DNA of 59,222 nucleotides, taken from NCBI GenBank assembly GCA_900548365.1, contig URKM01000008.1, forward strand, positions 1 through 59,222. The letters run 5' to 3'. Source of the stretch: an uncultured Collinsella sp. Lineage in GTDB: Bacteria > Actinomycetota > Coriobacteriia > Coriobacteriales > Coriobacteriaceae. The notes under the pieces are model-generated. The model was not told the origin of the DNA. It made no database searches and saw only the letters and a program-made list of their open reading frames with translations. Below, piece by piece: positions 8,981-17,029 of this stretch. The translations under genes and the position numbers were made by a program. Every line of letters starts with the position of its first letter. Position 1 is the stretch's first letter.

Positions 8981-9766
8981 ATGCTTGGAGATATCGTTAA
9001 AATTGTCTACTTCGATGAAGGGTCGGCGACGGATTACTGCCAGATTAGAAGTGGCGGCGACGTCAATATGGAAGCAATGGCGAGCGATAGCAAAGCCAAG
9101 GGAGTCGAGGGCGCGGTTGGAGCGAGTATCAGTACCAGGCTCTCAGGCTTAATCCCCTTCGTGAAGCCAACTGCAACAGCAGAAGGATCGGCTGAAGCCT
9201 CTTACCACATCGATACCGTTGTCAAAAGTATCGTCACCAACACCGTCCTCACGGATTTTTTGAGCAACGTGAGCGACGGCGATGAAAGGAACATCACTCT
9301 ATTTGAGGGAAAGCGCATCGAGCAGGTTCCCGGATCGATTTCAAGCTTATCCTTACTCACACCATATTTTGGAATGATGAAGGCTGGACAAGGAATACCG
9401 GCGGGCGACCTTGAGATTTCTATAGACAAACTGGACCCTACGCTCTCGAAGGCAAAGGGTTACCTGGAATTTATCGGCAAAGAAAAGGGCAAGTCAGACG
9501 TCATCATCAGATTCAATAGCGCAGCGTTTAAGAACAACTATCGTCCATCAGATCTGCTTAGGATGAACCTAAAACTATACGCAACGTTGGTCGGCGAATG
9601 CCGACTTAGCGATCTTACTCCTGACAATGAGTTCAAGTTGGAGGGCTTTTCCGCAGGAAAGGACAATCCCGACTACCAACCGAACGCAGAGAGCGCATCA
9701 ACTCGAGATGAGCCTTTGCTGAAGGTCTACGACGCTATTCTCGCGGGGGTGAAGGTAAATGGCTAA
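8981..9766 (+). CDS. DUF6414-like protein
   Basis: The frame is open from 8843, but VKIVYFDEGSATDYCQIRSG, which resembles the start of DUF6414 proteins, follows the ATG at 8981. GGGTGA precedes that ATG. This gives 261 residues. Family members are poorly understood and often sit in defence or prophage islands. The protein is soluble and ends 8 nt inside the next gene, so the two are probably co-translated. Codon use and base composition shift to A/T-rich at about 8.93 kb. This gene and its partner therefore look separately acquired from the GC-rich helicase genes upstream. The family assignment rests on the N-terminal motif only. Confidence 0.62.
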   Translation: MLGDIVKIVYFDEGSATDYCQIRSGGDVNMEAMASDSKAKGVEGAVGASISTRLSGLIPFVKPTATAEGSAEASYHIDTVVKSIVTNTVLTDFLSNVSDGDERNITLFEGKRIEQVPGSISSLSLLTPYFGMMKAGQGIPAGDLEISIDKLDPTLSKAKGYLEFIGKEKGKSDVIIRFNSAAFKNNYRPSDLLRMNLKLYATLVGECRLSDLTPDNEFKLEGFSAGKDNPDYQPNAESASTRDEPLLKVYDAILAGVKVNG

Positions 9767-10895
9767 TTGGGTCACTATTTTCTTCGGCCCGCGCTCGGAA
9801 TTCGATCGCATTGTCCACGAGGAAACGAAAGACGACGATACCGTAGTTAGCTATCTCGATTCGATACGCGTCTACAACGCGAGAATCAAGTCTTCGGACC
9901 TCCAAACCAGGGATTTGCAGCTCAATGCAGCAGATTATGTCGATGGCTGCGTAGTTCACGCAGACGATTTCGGCTCAGTACTGAGTCATGTAATACCTAG
10001 CTTTGCGAGCATTCTCGAATCGACTTATGACATTGACAAGTTGTACGTCCAAAACCCTCCAAAACGTGCCTTTGATTCACTGGTTGCCTCTCATGATCCC
10101 GAGGCCGTCAACGTGATCAGGTATAAATATAAGGCCGTGGGAAAACGCGATCTCCCCGCAATTTGTATGGGTCTGGAAGAAGGAGTGCTTGACCAAAAAG
10201 AAGCAAAAAAGGCACTCGTCACTTCGCTATACAGACTTTCGGTAATGCAAGATGAACGCCCGTCTGCCGTGCTGCTGTATGGTCCCTCTGGGGTCGGAAA
10301 GACCGAGACGGCCCGCTGTCTCTCCGAAGTCCTCGGGGGTGGATTGACGCGTATTCAGTTTTCGATGATGCAAACAAACGAGGCATACGAGTACTTATTT
10401 GGAGCTGAGCACTCCAAGGCAAGTTTTGCGCGCGACCTTCTCGCGCGAGAATCAAACGTAGTGCTTATTGATGAGTTCGACAAGGTCAATCCCGGCCTGT
10501 ATAACATGTTCTATCAGCTATTCGACGAGGGTCGTTATGTTGACACAAATTATGACGTTGACGCACGTAACTGCCTCTTTCTTCTTACATCCAACTTCTC
10601 CAGCGAAAGAGCGGCGAAAAGAGCTATGGGAGGGCCGATCTTCTCACGCATCAGTGCGAGCGTCGAGTTCACGGACTTATCAACCAACGCGAAAACAGCG
10701 CTTATTAGAAAGCATTACGACAAGATTATTTCGAAGCTCGACAACGAGGATCGCGCAGCCATTGCCGCGAGCGACATTCTGAGCTGGTTCGAGAAAAATG
10801 CTGAGAGATATGACAATATGAGGACTCTCAAAACTAAGATCGAAAAAGCGATTTTCGAAAAGCTGTCGGAACCTTTGTTCGACGAAAATCATTAG
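9759..10895 (+). CDS. ClpA/B-like AAA+ ATPase
   Basis: A single-ring AAA+ protein of 378 residues. The N-terminal ~150 residues are unassigned. The ATPase core shows VLLYGPSGVGKTETARCLSE (Walker A), NVVLIDEFDKVNPGLYNMFY (Walker B), FLLTSNF (sensor 1) and a C-terminal helical lid. The spacing is that of the second ATPase domain of ClpA/ClpB (AAA_2), but the Clp N-domain and first ring are missing. It overlaps the DUF6414-like gene by 8 nt. The pair probably forms an ATPase module with a partner or effector, added to the operon's 3' end. Its A/T-rich composition matches its partner. Confidence 0.83.
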   Translation: MANWVTIFFGPRSEFDRIVHEETKDDDTVVSYLDSIRVYNARIKSSDLQTRDLQLNAADYVDGCVVHADDFGSVLSHVIPSFASILESTYDIDKLYVQNPPKRAFDSLVASHDPEAVNVIRYKYKAVGKRDLPAICMGLEEGVLDQKEAKKALVTSLYRLSVMQDERPSAVLLYGPSGVGKTETARCLSEVLGGGLTRIQFSMMQTNEAYEYLFGAEHSKASFARDLLARESNVVLIDEFDKVNPGLYNMFYQLFDEGRYVDTNYDVDARNCLFLLTSNFSSERAAKRAMGGPIFSRISASVEFTDLSTNAKTALIRKHYDKIISKLDNEDRAAIAASDILSWFEKNAERYDNMRTLKTKIEKAIFEKLSEPLFDENH

Positions 10896-11200
10896 CTCGT
10901 AGCAAATGAACAAGAGTAGCAACTCGGAATTTTTTAGATAGTCAGACCTAATCCGAGAAGCGCTAGTAATTTGGTAGCGCAGCTGCAATCGGAGTCAATC
11001 TATGCGCATGCATCTATCAAATGCATGCGCATTGTTAATTAGATTACAGCGGGTTTTCTGTTGTGCAATAAGAGGCAACCTTAATCGATTCAGTTTTAAT
11101 CCTGAAGCGCCAATACCTTCAAGATGGTACCGCGCCTCCAACGGCATCGACATTCAGGCGTTCAGCCTCATATCGAAGATCGCGTGTGTTTAGTCAAGCC
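10896..11200. other. intergenic gap after the defence operon
   Basis: About 300 bp, A/T-rich, with no credible gene. It contains one strong hairpin (11002-11032) and then featureless sequence up to the insertion element. A 63-codon frame at 11002-11193 starts inside the hairpin and looks random. Confidence 0.7.
11002..11032. repeat. perfect 12-bp inverted repeat, 7-nt loop
   Basis: The arms ATGCGCATGCAT (11002-11013) and ATGCATGCGCAT (11021-11032) are exact reverse complements separated by CTATCAA. Each arm is itself rich in alternating GCATGC. No T-run follows, so a simple intrinsic terminator is unlikely. It could be a protein-binding or recombination site, or a factor-dependent stop for the defence operon. 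Confidence 0.85.
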
Positions 11201-11204
11201 TGAT

Positions 11205-11256
11205 TTTCGGTTTTGAGCATAGGTTTCTTTCGGGTTCCGGCACGCAACTTTTTCGG
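11205..11256. repeat. left-end multiple terminal repeats of IS21 element
   Basis: Three TTTCGG-centred units start at 11205, 11228 and 11251, a period of exactly 23 bp. The first continues TTTTGAGCAT, the second GTTCCGGCAC and the third GTTTCGTCAC. In IS21 such units are transposase-binding sites. Confidence 0.8.
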
Positions 11257-11282
11257 GTTTCGTCACGGGCGCGCCGCCGTCC

Positions 11283-12047
11283 CTACCTCCCCGACTTTCC
11301 CAGCATGAGGGACTCCTCGAGCCTGTGGCTGGGTCCGCCGAACTCCACGAGCCTGCCGTGGTGCACCACGCGGTCGACGATGGCCGCCGCGAGCTTGTCG
11401 TCGGCGAAGACCGTGCCCCACCTGCTGAACTCGACGTTGGTGGTGAATATCACGCTCCTCCTCTCGTAGCTGTCCGATATGACCTGGTACAGGAGCCTCG
11501 CCCCGTCCACGTCGAAGGGCACGTAGCCGAACTCGTCCAGGACCAGGAGCCTCGCCTTGGCCACGTCGGCGAGCAGCCGGTCGAGCGTCCCCTCCCGCTT
11601 GGCCTTGCCGAGCTGCAGCACCAGCTGCGCGGTCTGCCAGAACCTCACGGGGTAGCCCGCCGAGGTCGCGGCGATCCCGAGGGCGGTGGCCATGTGGGTC
11701 TTGCCGCGCCCCGTCTGGCCGTAGAAGACCAGGTCCTCCGCGTCGCGCACGAACGCCAGCGAGAGCATCTCGCCGCGGCCCCAGCCGTCGGGGAACGAGA
11801 CGTTGGACCAGTCGAAGCCCTCGACCGACTTTGGGACGGGGAACCTCGCCTGCCTGAGCAGGCGCGCCCGCTTCGCCCTGTCGCGGTGCGCGATCTCCGA
11901 CTCGAGCATCGCCGTGCACGCGGCCACCTGGCCCGGCGTCGCGGAGGCGGGGAGGGCGCCGATCGTGTCGCCGGATATGAAGAGGGCCCTCGCGGCGCCG
12001 CGGAAGGCCGCCTGCGCGGCCTCACGCTCCGAGCTCTTCTGCGGCAT
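11283..12047 (-). CDS. istB: IS21 helper ATPase IstB
   Basis: The AAA+ helper that directs IS21 transposase to target DNA, 254 residues. Walker A GQTGRGKTHMATAL and Walker B LLVLDEFGYVPFD are intact, and TTNVEFSRWGTVF matches the family's sensor region. The ATG at 12047 has GGGAGG 8 nt upstream; a GTG three codons earlier is the alternative. It overlaps the end of istA by 26 nt, the usual translational coupling. Confidence 0.93.
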   Translation of the reverse strand: MPQKSSEREAAQAAFRGAARALFISGDTIGALPASATPGQVAACTAMLESEIAHRDRAKRARLLRQARFPVPKSVEGFDWSNVSFPDGWGRGEMLSLAFVRDAEDLVFYGQTGRGKTHMATALGIAATSAGYPVRFWQTAQLVLQLGKAKREGTLDRLLADVAKARLLVLDEFGYVPFDVDGARLLYQVISDSYERRSVIFTTNVEFSRWGTVFADDKLAAAIVDRVVHHGRLVEFGGPSHRLEESLMLGKSGR

Positions 12048-13542
12048 TGCCGCCACCTCCCTCGGGCAGTCTCAGCGCCCTGTCGTAGACGCCCAGGTCG
12101 ACCTGCTCGTCGTACTCGACGCGCTCGTCTCCCGATGCGGCCCTGGCGGCCGAGAGGGCGACCGAGGCGCGGTCGACGCCCCCGGTCGCCGCGAGCGAGC
12201 GCGACATTCCCTCCACGGCGGCGCCCCACCCGCGCCCCGCGCTCTCGTCGCGCAGCACCCTGAGGTCGGCGGCGAGGTCGGCGGGCGCCTCGGAGTCGAG
12301 GAAGGCGACGAGCTCGGCGGGCAGCGCCGCCCTCACGCTCGAGTCCCTCCACCCGGCGGGCCTCATGCACAGGAGCCTCAGCTGCAGCGTCGGGTCCGAG
12401 CTGTCGGTCGGGGCCTCGCCCCACTCGCGCTCGTAGGCGGCGACGACCTCCCCGGTCTCGCAGTCGCAGACGACGACGTCGAAGGCGCCGAGCGCGACGG
12501 CGACCTCGCGGCGCGCGTAGGCGGGGCCGGCCGAGTAGCGGTGCACCCCGCCGACCGTGATCGTTCCCTGCTTGTTGCACCTCCTGGTCTCCCACCTCGC
12601 GCACGAGAACGCCGCCGGCGGCAGCGGCGAGAGCGCCTCCCTGTCCTCTCCGAACAGCTCGGATTCGGGCGTGCCGAGCCTGTGGTGGCGCTTGCCCTCG
12701 CTCAGGTCGAGGCAGTCTTCGAGCAGCCTGCGGTTGAACGCGCGGACGTCGTGGAACGACGGGACGGGGACGAAGAGGTTCCTCCTGTGGCAGCCGACCT
12801 TGTTCTCGACGTTGCCCTTCTCGTTGCCCGAGTAGGGGTCGGTGAAGGCGTGGTCGAGTCCGTAGTGGGCCGCGAGGCGGCGGAAGAGCCCCGATGTCCT
12901 CACCTCCCCGCCGACGCGCCTGCCGACCTCGGTGGCGTTGTCGAAGACCGCCCTCCTGGGAACGCCGCCGACGAACTCGAAGACGTTGCGGAGCCCTTGG
13001 CAGACGCACTCGGCCGTCTCGCCCCAGAAGACCTGGGTGAGCCCGACGTTGGAGTGCGGGAAGGCGACCGTCAGGTACTTGCCCCTGGTGACCACGCCGC
13101 GGACCCTGAAGTCCGCCTCGCCGAAGTCGACCTGGACCTCGCCGGGCAGCCATCTCAGCGTCAGGAACCCCTCGGCGTCCCTGCGGTCGCGCTCGCAGGC
13201 CATCTCCTCGCGGCGGCGCTTGACGTAGCGCTGCACGGTGGAGTAGCTGCCCGTGTAGCCCTCCTCGTCGCGAAGCCTCACGTAGGCCCTCGTCGCCGTG
13301 TGGCGCTGCTTGCGCCAGTTCCTGCAGTCGTCGTCGAGCCAGGAGTCGATCGTCTCCTCGTATGGCGCGAGGACCTCGCCCTCGGGCTCGCGCCGCCTCG
13401 GGGGCTCGGGCGACAGGTCCTTCATCCTGGCGTACTTCCTGACCGTCGGCTCCGATGCGCCGACCGCCCGGGCAATCGAGGCGATTGGCTCGCCGCCCCT
13501 TGCCCTCTTGCGTATATCCTCTATCTTGTCCACGCCGATCAT
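12022..13542 (-). CDS. istA: IS21 transposase IstA
   Basis: The DDE transposase of the element, 506 residues. An N-terminal helix-turn-helix (IASIARAVGASEPTVRKYAR) is followed by a second DNA-binding segment and an rve-type catalytic core. The acidic residues are visible in VQVDFGEADFRV, AVFDNATEV and GNEKGNVENKVG. The C-terminal domain is Arg/Ala-rich. Length and order match IS21 family members, with no frameshift or stop. Confidence 0.95.
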   Translation of the reverse strand: MIGVDKIEDIRKRARGGEPIASIARAVGASEPTVRKYARMKDLSPEPPRRREPEGEVLAPYEETIDSWLDDDCRNWRKQRHTATRAYVRLRDEEGYTGSYSTVQRYVKRRREEMACERDRRDAEGFLTLRWLPGEVQVDFGEADFRVRGVVTRGKYLTVAFPHSNVGLTQVFWGETAECVCQGLRNVFEFVGGVPRRAVFDNATEVGRRVGGEVRTSGLFRRLAAHYGLDHAFTDPYSGNEKGNVENKVGCHRRNLFVPVPSFHDVRAFNRRLLEDCLDLSEGKRHHRLGTPESELFGEDREALSPLPPAAFSCARWETRRCNKQGTITVGGVHRYSAGPAYARREVAVALGAFDVVVCDCETGEVVAAYEREWGEAPTDSSDPTLQLRLLCMRPAGWRDSSVRAALPAELVAFLDSEAPADLAADLRVLRDESAGRGWGAAVEGMSRSLAATGGVDRASVALSAARAASGDERVEYDEQVDLGVYDRALRLPEGGGGNAAEELGA

Positions 13543-13627
13543 TCCTCTCTGGCCCTCCTCACGTCGTAAACCGAAGCAACGATATTGTTGGGCCGATTGC
13601 GGATGGTCGGCGCGCCCATGCTCAAAG

Positions 13628-13679
13628 CCGAAAGAATTTCGTGCTCAGTCCCGAAACTTTCCGACGCTCAAACCCGCAA
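13628..13679. repeat. right-end multiple terminal repeats of IS21 element
   Basis: Cores CCGAAA at 13628 and 13651 and CCGCAA at 13674 repeat with the same 23-bp period as the left end, in inverted orientation. The innermost reads TTTCGGCTTTGAGCATG on the minus strand, nearly identical to the outermost left unit. Confidence 0.78.
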
Positions 13680-13683
13680 CTTG

Positions 13684-14018
13684 GAGGCTATCAAATACAA
13701 TCGCGCATCACATTCAGGCGGACGGAGCGTTTCCCGAGAAGGTCTGTTAGGTGAAGTGATGATAACACCGAGGAAAGGGTTAGCGTAAGTTGGCTCTTTT
13801 GCTCCCTTCGGCTCTTCGGTCCGTGCTTCCGGCGCAGACATGAGTTTTGCGGCCGGACCTTGTCGTGCTCCCGCCGCACTCACCCCGCACAGTGAGATCC
13901 TTCGCCCCTTGCTTGTGGGAGCAAACGTGGCACTAGCTGTTATGTGTCAATAGGTTGTTTACACCCACGATGCGCGACATGGGCGGGAAGCCCTCGCCCG
14001 TCCATTTCTGTCGTGATA
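13684..14018. other. intergenic gap between IS21 element and toxin-antitoxin pair
   Basis: No gene I can support. A 71-codon minus-strand frame (13668-13883) overlaps the IS end and has no recognisable motif. The sequence around 13940-13970 (GTGTCAATAGGTTGTTTACA) resembles IS-end or promoter sequence but could not be assigned. Confidence 0.5.
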
Positions 14019-14031
14019 TCAAAATCCGTTG

Positions 14032-14331
14032 CTACACCAATCGGGCGTAGTCCTGCCTCTGGTGAAACACGTGGGCGATGACGATCGCATCACTCTCAAA
14101 GTAGTACAGCATGATGTAGGAGTTGACGCGGCAGGCGTGGTATCCCAGCTTCGCGACCTCCGGCAATTTGCATAGCCCGTAGTCGATAACGCCGCTTGAG
14201 AGCAGCTCGAGCTGATGTCGATACTCCTCGACGAAACGGCGGGCGGGCTGCATGCCAAATCCGCTGAGGTACTCGACGATGCTTTCGACCTCTAACTCCG
14301 CCGTCGGGAGGATTTTGACCTCATAGGCCAT
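14032..14331 (-). CDS. RelE/ParE-family toxin
   Basis: A 99-residue toxin of the RelE/ParE superfamily, counting from the ATG at 14331 (MAYEVKILPTAELEVESIVE). The family pattern is clear: an N-terminal beta strand and helix, KLPEVAKLGYHACRVNSYIM in the core, and IVIAHVFHQRQDYARLV at the C-terminus, where the H-x-R-Q-D-Y tail matches active members. It starts inside the antitoxin stop (11-nt overlap). By family it is either a ribosome-dependent mRNA interferase or a gyrase inhibitor; the tail favours the former. Confidence 0.88.
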   Translation of the reverse strand: MAYEVKILPTAELEVESIVEYLSGFGMQPARRFVEEYRHQLELLSSGVIDYGLCKLPEVAKLGYHACRVNSYIMLYYFESDAIVIAHVFHQRQDYARLV

Positions 14332-14590
14332 ATTTATCCTCGATTGCCGCGAGCGATTCGAAGGCGTCTGTGGCAAGGCCGTCGTTGCGCTCCCGCTCCG
14401 CCAGGGCGATGCGCCCCATCAGGCGAGCGCGGGCAAGCTCGGCCTCCATTCGATCGTAATCCTCGGATCGCATCACGACGAATTTACTGTATCCGTTTTT
14501 AGTGACCGTAACCGGACCGGCAGAAGACTCCACCAGCTCGGCGAAGCGAGAGGTATCGCGCATGTCTTTCACGGGAACGCAGACTGGCAT
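14321..14590 (-). CDS. Phd/YefM-family antitoxin
   Basis: An 89-residue antitoxin. The N-terminal DNA-binding fold is recognisable: VPVKDMRDTSRFAELVESSA, then PVTVTKNGYSKFVVMRSEDY. A helical, acidic C-terminus would wrap the toxin. It precedes and overlaps the toxin gene, and a near-palindrome lies just upstream (14605-14624), consistent with autorepression by the toxin-antitoxin complex. Confidence 0.92.
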   Translation of the reverse strand: MPVCVPVKDMRDTSRFAELVESSAGPVTVTKNGYSKFVVMRSEDYDRMEAELARARLMGRIALAERERNDGLATDAFESLAAIEDKYGL

Positions 14591-14604
14591 AAGGACCTCC
14601 TTGC

Positions 14605-14624
14605 ATAATTGTGAACATAATTAT
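14605..14624. promoter_or_regulatory. likely operator of the Phd/RelE-like pair
   Basis: ATAATTGTG and CATAATTAT form 9-bp inverted arms with one mismatch around a central AA, 15-34 bp upstream of the antitoxin ATG on the minus strand. Its A/T-richness and position fit a promoter-overlapping operator for the antitoxin. Confidence 0.6.
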
Positions 14625-14700
14625 AGCAAGTAATCTGTACTTAACATGCCGACTGCCTGGGCTTTGCGCTTTCAGAATAACTCCGCCATAGGCAACATGG

Positions 14701-14965
14701 CTGATTCGCAGGCTTCCTTTGGCCCTCCAGCAAGATCAAGAAAACCAACGGCAGAGAAGGCTACGAGCGGATTTACGAACTGCGCTCGTCCTATTACGAG
14801 TTCGACTCGCACGACCAAGCCTGCTGGTTCAACGAGGAGCAGGAGAAGGCCGACAAGCCCCTCATGTTCGAGCTCCTGGGCAAGCTCAACGCCCGCATCG
14901 CGGAGCTGAACGACGACTCCTTCGTCGTGGACGATCGGGAAACGCCGCGCGTCGAGGCGCTGTAG
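14701..14965 (+). pseudogene. C-terminal fragment of an unidentified gene
   Basis: A frame without start codon, following an in-frame stop, reads KIKKTNGREGYERIYELRSS, then a Glu/Asp-rich helix, and ends FVVDDRETPRVEAL before TAG. It looks like the last ~80 residues of a real protein, because composition and frame are coherent. The last residues recur in a second relic at 18796-18855 (VYDQETPRVEAL). The parent family was not identified. Confidence 0.5.
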
Positions 14966-15026
14966 CCGTGCGGGCGGCTCGGCATTTCCGTGTGAGATAA
15001 TGCGTATAGCGAGGAAGGAGTCGCCC

Positions 15027-15914
15027 ATGATTTACACAGCGCTTACCAACCGCGCCATGCGCATCGCCTACGAGGCGCATGCGGGGCAGGTCGACAAGTG
15101 CGGCGCACCCTACGTGTTCCACCCGTATCATCTCGCGGAACAGATGCCCGACGAGGTCACGACCTGCGTGGCCCTGCTGCACGATGTTGTGGAAGACACG
15201 GCTATCGCGCTCGATGAGTTGGAGCGCGAGTTTCCGCCGGAGGTCATCGAGCCCCTGCGGCTGCTCACGCACGATCCCGCTGTGCCTTACCGCGATTACA
15301 TAGACGCCCTCGTCGTCGACCCGGTCGCACGCGCGGTCAAGCGCGCCGACCTCGTGCACAACTTGGACGAGACACGGCTCGAGGGCTGTGGGCACATCGA
15401 TGAGGCGGAGCTCTCTCGAAGGCGCGAGCGCTACCGCGTCGCCCTTGAGGTCCTGGACGAGGGTGAGCGGTTCAGCCTCATGTTGGAGCACCGCTCGGCG
15501 GTGGCGGAACGCGTTCTCTACGAGGCCGACCCCATGGAGCTGTGCGGGGGCGAGGACGGCGCACCGATCGATGAGTACTCGTTTGAGGCGCTCATTCTGG
15601 CGGCGTGCGTCTCGCTCGAGAAGCCCGTCTCGGAGGTCGCGCGAATCATCGGTCTTGTGCTGGAAGCGACGTTCGACACCGAGCTTTGCCCGAGTAAGCG
15701 CGAATCTCTCGCGAGAAGGCTCCTCGATGCATGGCCGGAAGATCGGGGCCTCATGGACGGCACCCCTGAGGAGATCATCGACATGGCGATTGAGGATTAC
15801 CGGGAACTGCAGGAGCGGTGGGAGAGGGAGGCGCCGGCTATCACGCTTCCGGATGGGAGCGTCGTCAAGAGCGCCATGACCGTGCACGCGCTCGCACGCA
15901 TGGCGAGGCTGTGA
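15027..15914 (+). CDS. HD-domain hydrolase, small alarmone hydrolase-like
   Basis: A 295-residue protein starting at the ATG with GAGGAAGGAG just upstream. The N-terminal ~120 residues have the metal-binding HD layout of RelA/SpoT hydrolase domains and stand-alone SAH/MESH1 enzymes: AYEAHAGQVDKCGAPYVFHP, LLHDVVEDT and KRADLVHNLDETR. The synthetase and TGS/ACT domains are missing, so if it acts on (p)ppGpp it can only degrade it. The C-terminal ~140 residues are helical and unassigned. It stands alone between relics. Substrate is inferred from family only. Confidence 0.8.
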   Translation: MIYTALTNRAMRIAYEAHAGQVDKCGAPYVFHPYHLAEQMPDEVTTCVALLHDVVEDTAIALDELEREFPPEVIEPLRLLTHDPAVPYRDYIDALVVDPVARAVKRADLVHNLDETRLEGCGHIDEAELSRRRERYRVALEVLDEGERFSLMLEHRSAVAERVLYEADPMELCGGEDGAPIDEYSFEALILAACVSLEKPVSEVARIIGLVLEATFDTELCPSKRESLARRLLDAWPEDRGLMDGTPEEIIDMAIEDYRELQERWEREAPAITLPDGSVVKSAMTVHALARMARL

Positions 15915-15917
15915 TGA

Positions 15918-16031
15918 AGTGCGGCCCCGGTCGCGATTGATTGCAAGATCCGGAGCCGCAAGGTCGATGGTCCTAAACTCGATGGCGAGATCTACATCGA
16001 ATTCGAGCTCGTCGCCGTGTGCCCGCAATAG
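15918..16031 (+). pseudogene. short C-terminal gene relic
   Basis: An open frame without start codon directly after the HD gene reads IDCKIRSRKVDGPKLDGEIY, then IEFELVAVCPQ and a TAG. It looks like the tail of a deleted gene; the family is not recognised. The sequence downstream of it (about 16090-16135) has a diverged partner at 18660. Confidence 0.35.
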
Positions 16032-16203
16032 TGTTATGAAAACACCTGATCGTAGGCATGGTTCGGCAAAGCCAAGCGCGCTTAGGAGTCAGCCGGTCAC
16101 CACTGCGGAACTATGTCCTCACGCGGTGCTTTAATTACCCTATCAACATGGAGGCCCAGCCGGCAGTCCAAGGGCCGCATCAAGGGAAGGATGGTTGGTT
16201 CAT

Positions 16204-16851
16204 ATGTCCGAGAATCTCGCAGTCGTCAAGGTGAGCGCAACGGCGGAAGACAAGGTCGATCCTGACCTCGCGGTTTTCACTCTGCGCTTCGGTAAGAAGT
16301 GCGAGACCCAGCAGGCGTGCGCCGATGATTTCGCTGCGGAGCAAGATCGCGTGATCCGTGCGCTCGAGCTCTTCGGCATTGCAGATGACCTGGGGTTCGA
16401 TGGGTATTCGTCCTACCTGTGTACCTCTGGTCGTCGCGCTGTCGTCATGGGTTATGAGTACTATTGCTCCGCGACGCTCAAGGTCGAGCGGGAGGGCCAT
16501 GATATCGCGGCTATCTGGGCGGCGCTCGCAGGCCGAGTCTCGACGGCTCGCGTGAACCTGCATTTCGGGCTCAGCGACGAAGATGCCGAGGAGCGGCGCC
16601 TGATAGACACCGCGGTCGCGAAAGCCCGGTTGAGCGCCGAGGCGCTTGCGGCGGCGGCCGGGATGGAGCTCGCCGGCGTAAAGGAGATTCGTTATAACCG
16701 TAGCGGGGATTCCTGCTTCTGGGGTGCCGTCTGTGCCGACGGCTGCGCGGCCCCGAACGGCGCAGCAAGCTCCATGCCGGACCTCCATCCCGAGCCGATC
16801 GATGTTGCATGCAGCGTGGATGTGGATTGGTGGCTCAAGCCCTCGGCATGA
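16204..16851 (+). CDS. SIMPL (DUF541) domain protein
   Basis: A 215-residue protein with the SIMPL/DUF541 opening VKVSATAEDKVDPDLAVFTL and the typical middle VMGYEYYCSATLKVE followed by helices and LHFGLSDEDAEE. Most relatives are periplasmic or surface proteins; this one has no signal peptide, so it is probably cytoplasmic. The ATG at 16204 is preferred to a TTG at 16195, although the ribosome site is weak. Segments from this gene and its flanks recur as a scrambled relic at 18660-18800. Confidence 0.75.
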   Translation: MSENLAVVKVSATAEDKVDPDLAVFTLRFGKKCETQQACADDFAAEQDRVIRALELFGIADDLGFDGYSSYLCTSGRRAVVMGYEYYCSATLKVEREGHDIAAIWAALAGRVSTARVNLHFGLSDEDAEERRLIDTAVAKARLSAEALAAAAGMELAGVKEIRYNRSGDSCFWGAVCADGCAAPNGAASSMPDLHPEPIDVACSVDVDWWLKPSA

Positions 16852-16937
16852 TTAATTGTGCAATAGCTACTGCATAATTTGTTCGGCGCGTTGTCGCTCA
16901 GCATCGGCTAGCTGGCTCCATGCTCTTAAATCGACTC

Positions 16938-16975
16938 GCATAATTCTGCGAACTGCATGAATCGCAAAATTATGC
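16938..16975. promoter_or_regulatory. inverted-repeat operator/promoter of hipBA-like operon
   Basis: Arms GCATAATTCTGCG (16938-16950) and CGCAAAATTATGC (16963-16975) are reverse complements with one mismatch, separated by 12 bp. A TAAAAT -10-like hexamer lies at 16991-16996, so the right arm covers the -35 position, 55 bp before the antitoxin start. This is where HipB-type repressors bind. A diverged half with spacer recurs at about 21395-21421. Confidence 0.68.
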
Positions 16976-17029
16976 TAAGTAGGCTAGTGGTAAAATATTG
17001 CGACAACGCGCGAATGGAGGCTGGCAGCT

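Larger units (their letters stand above)
11201..13683 (-). mobile_element. IS21-family insertion sequence
   Basis: About 2.5 kb carrying istA and istB on the minus strand with the overlapping order typical of IS21. The boundaries are inferred from terminal repeats: TTTCGG cores at 11205, 11228 and 11251 on the left, and matching CCGAAA-type cores at 13628, 13651 and 13674 on the right. All are spaced exactly 23 bp. Outer ends are accurate to a few bases only, and I could not identify a target duplication. Both genes are intact, so the copy may be active. Confidence 0.85.
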
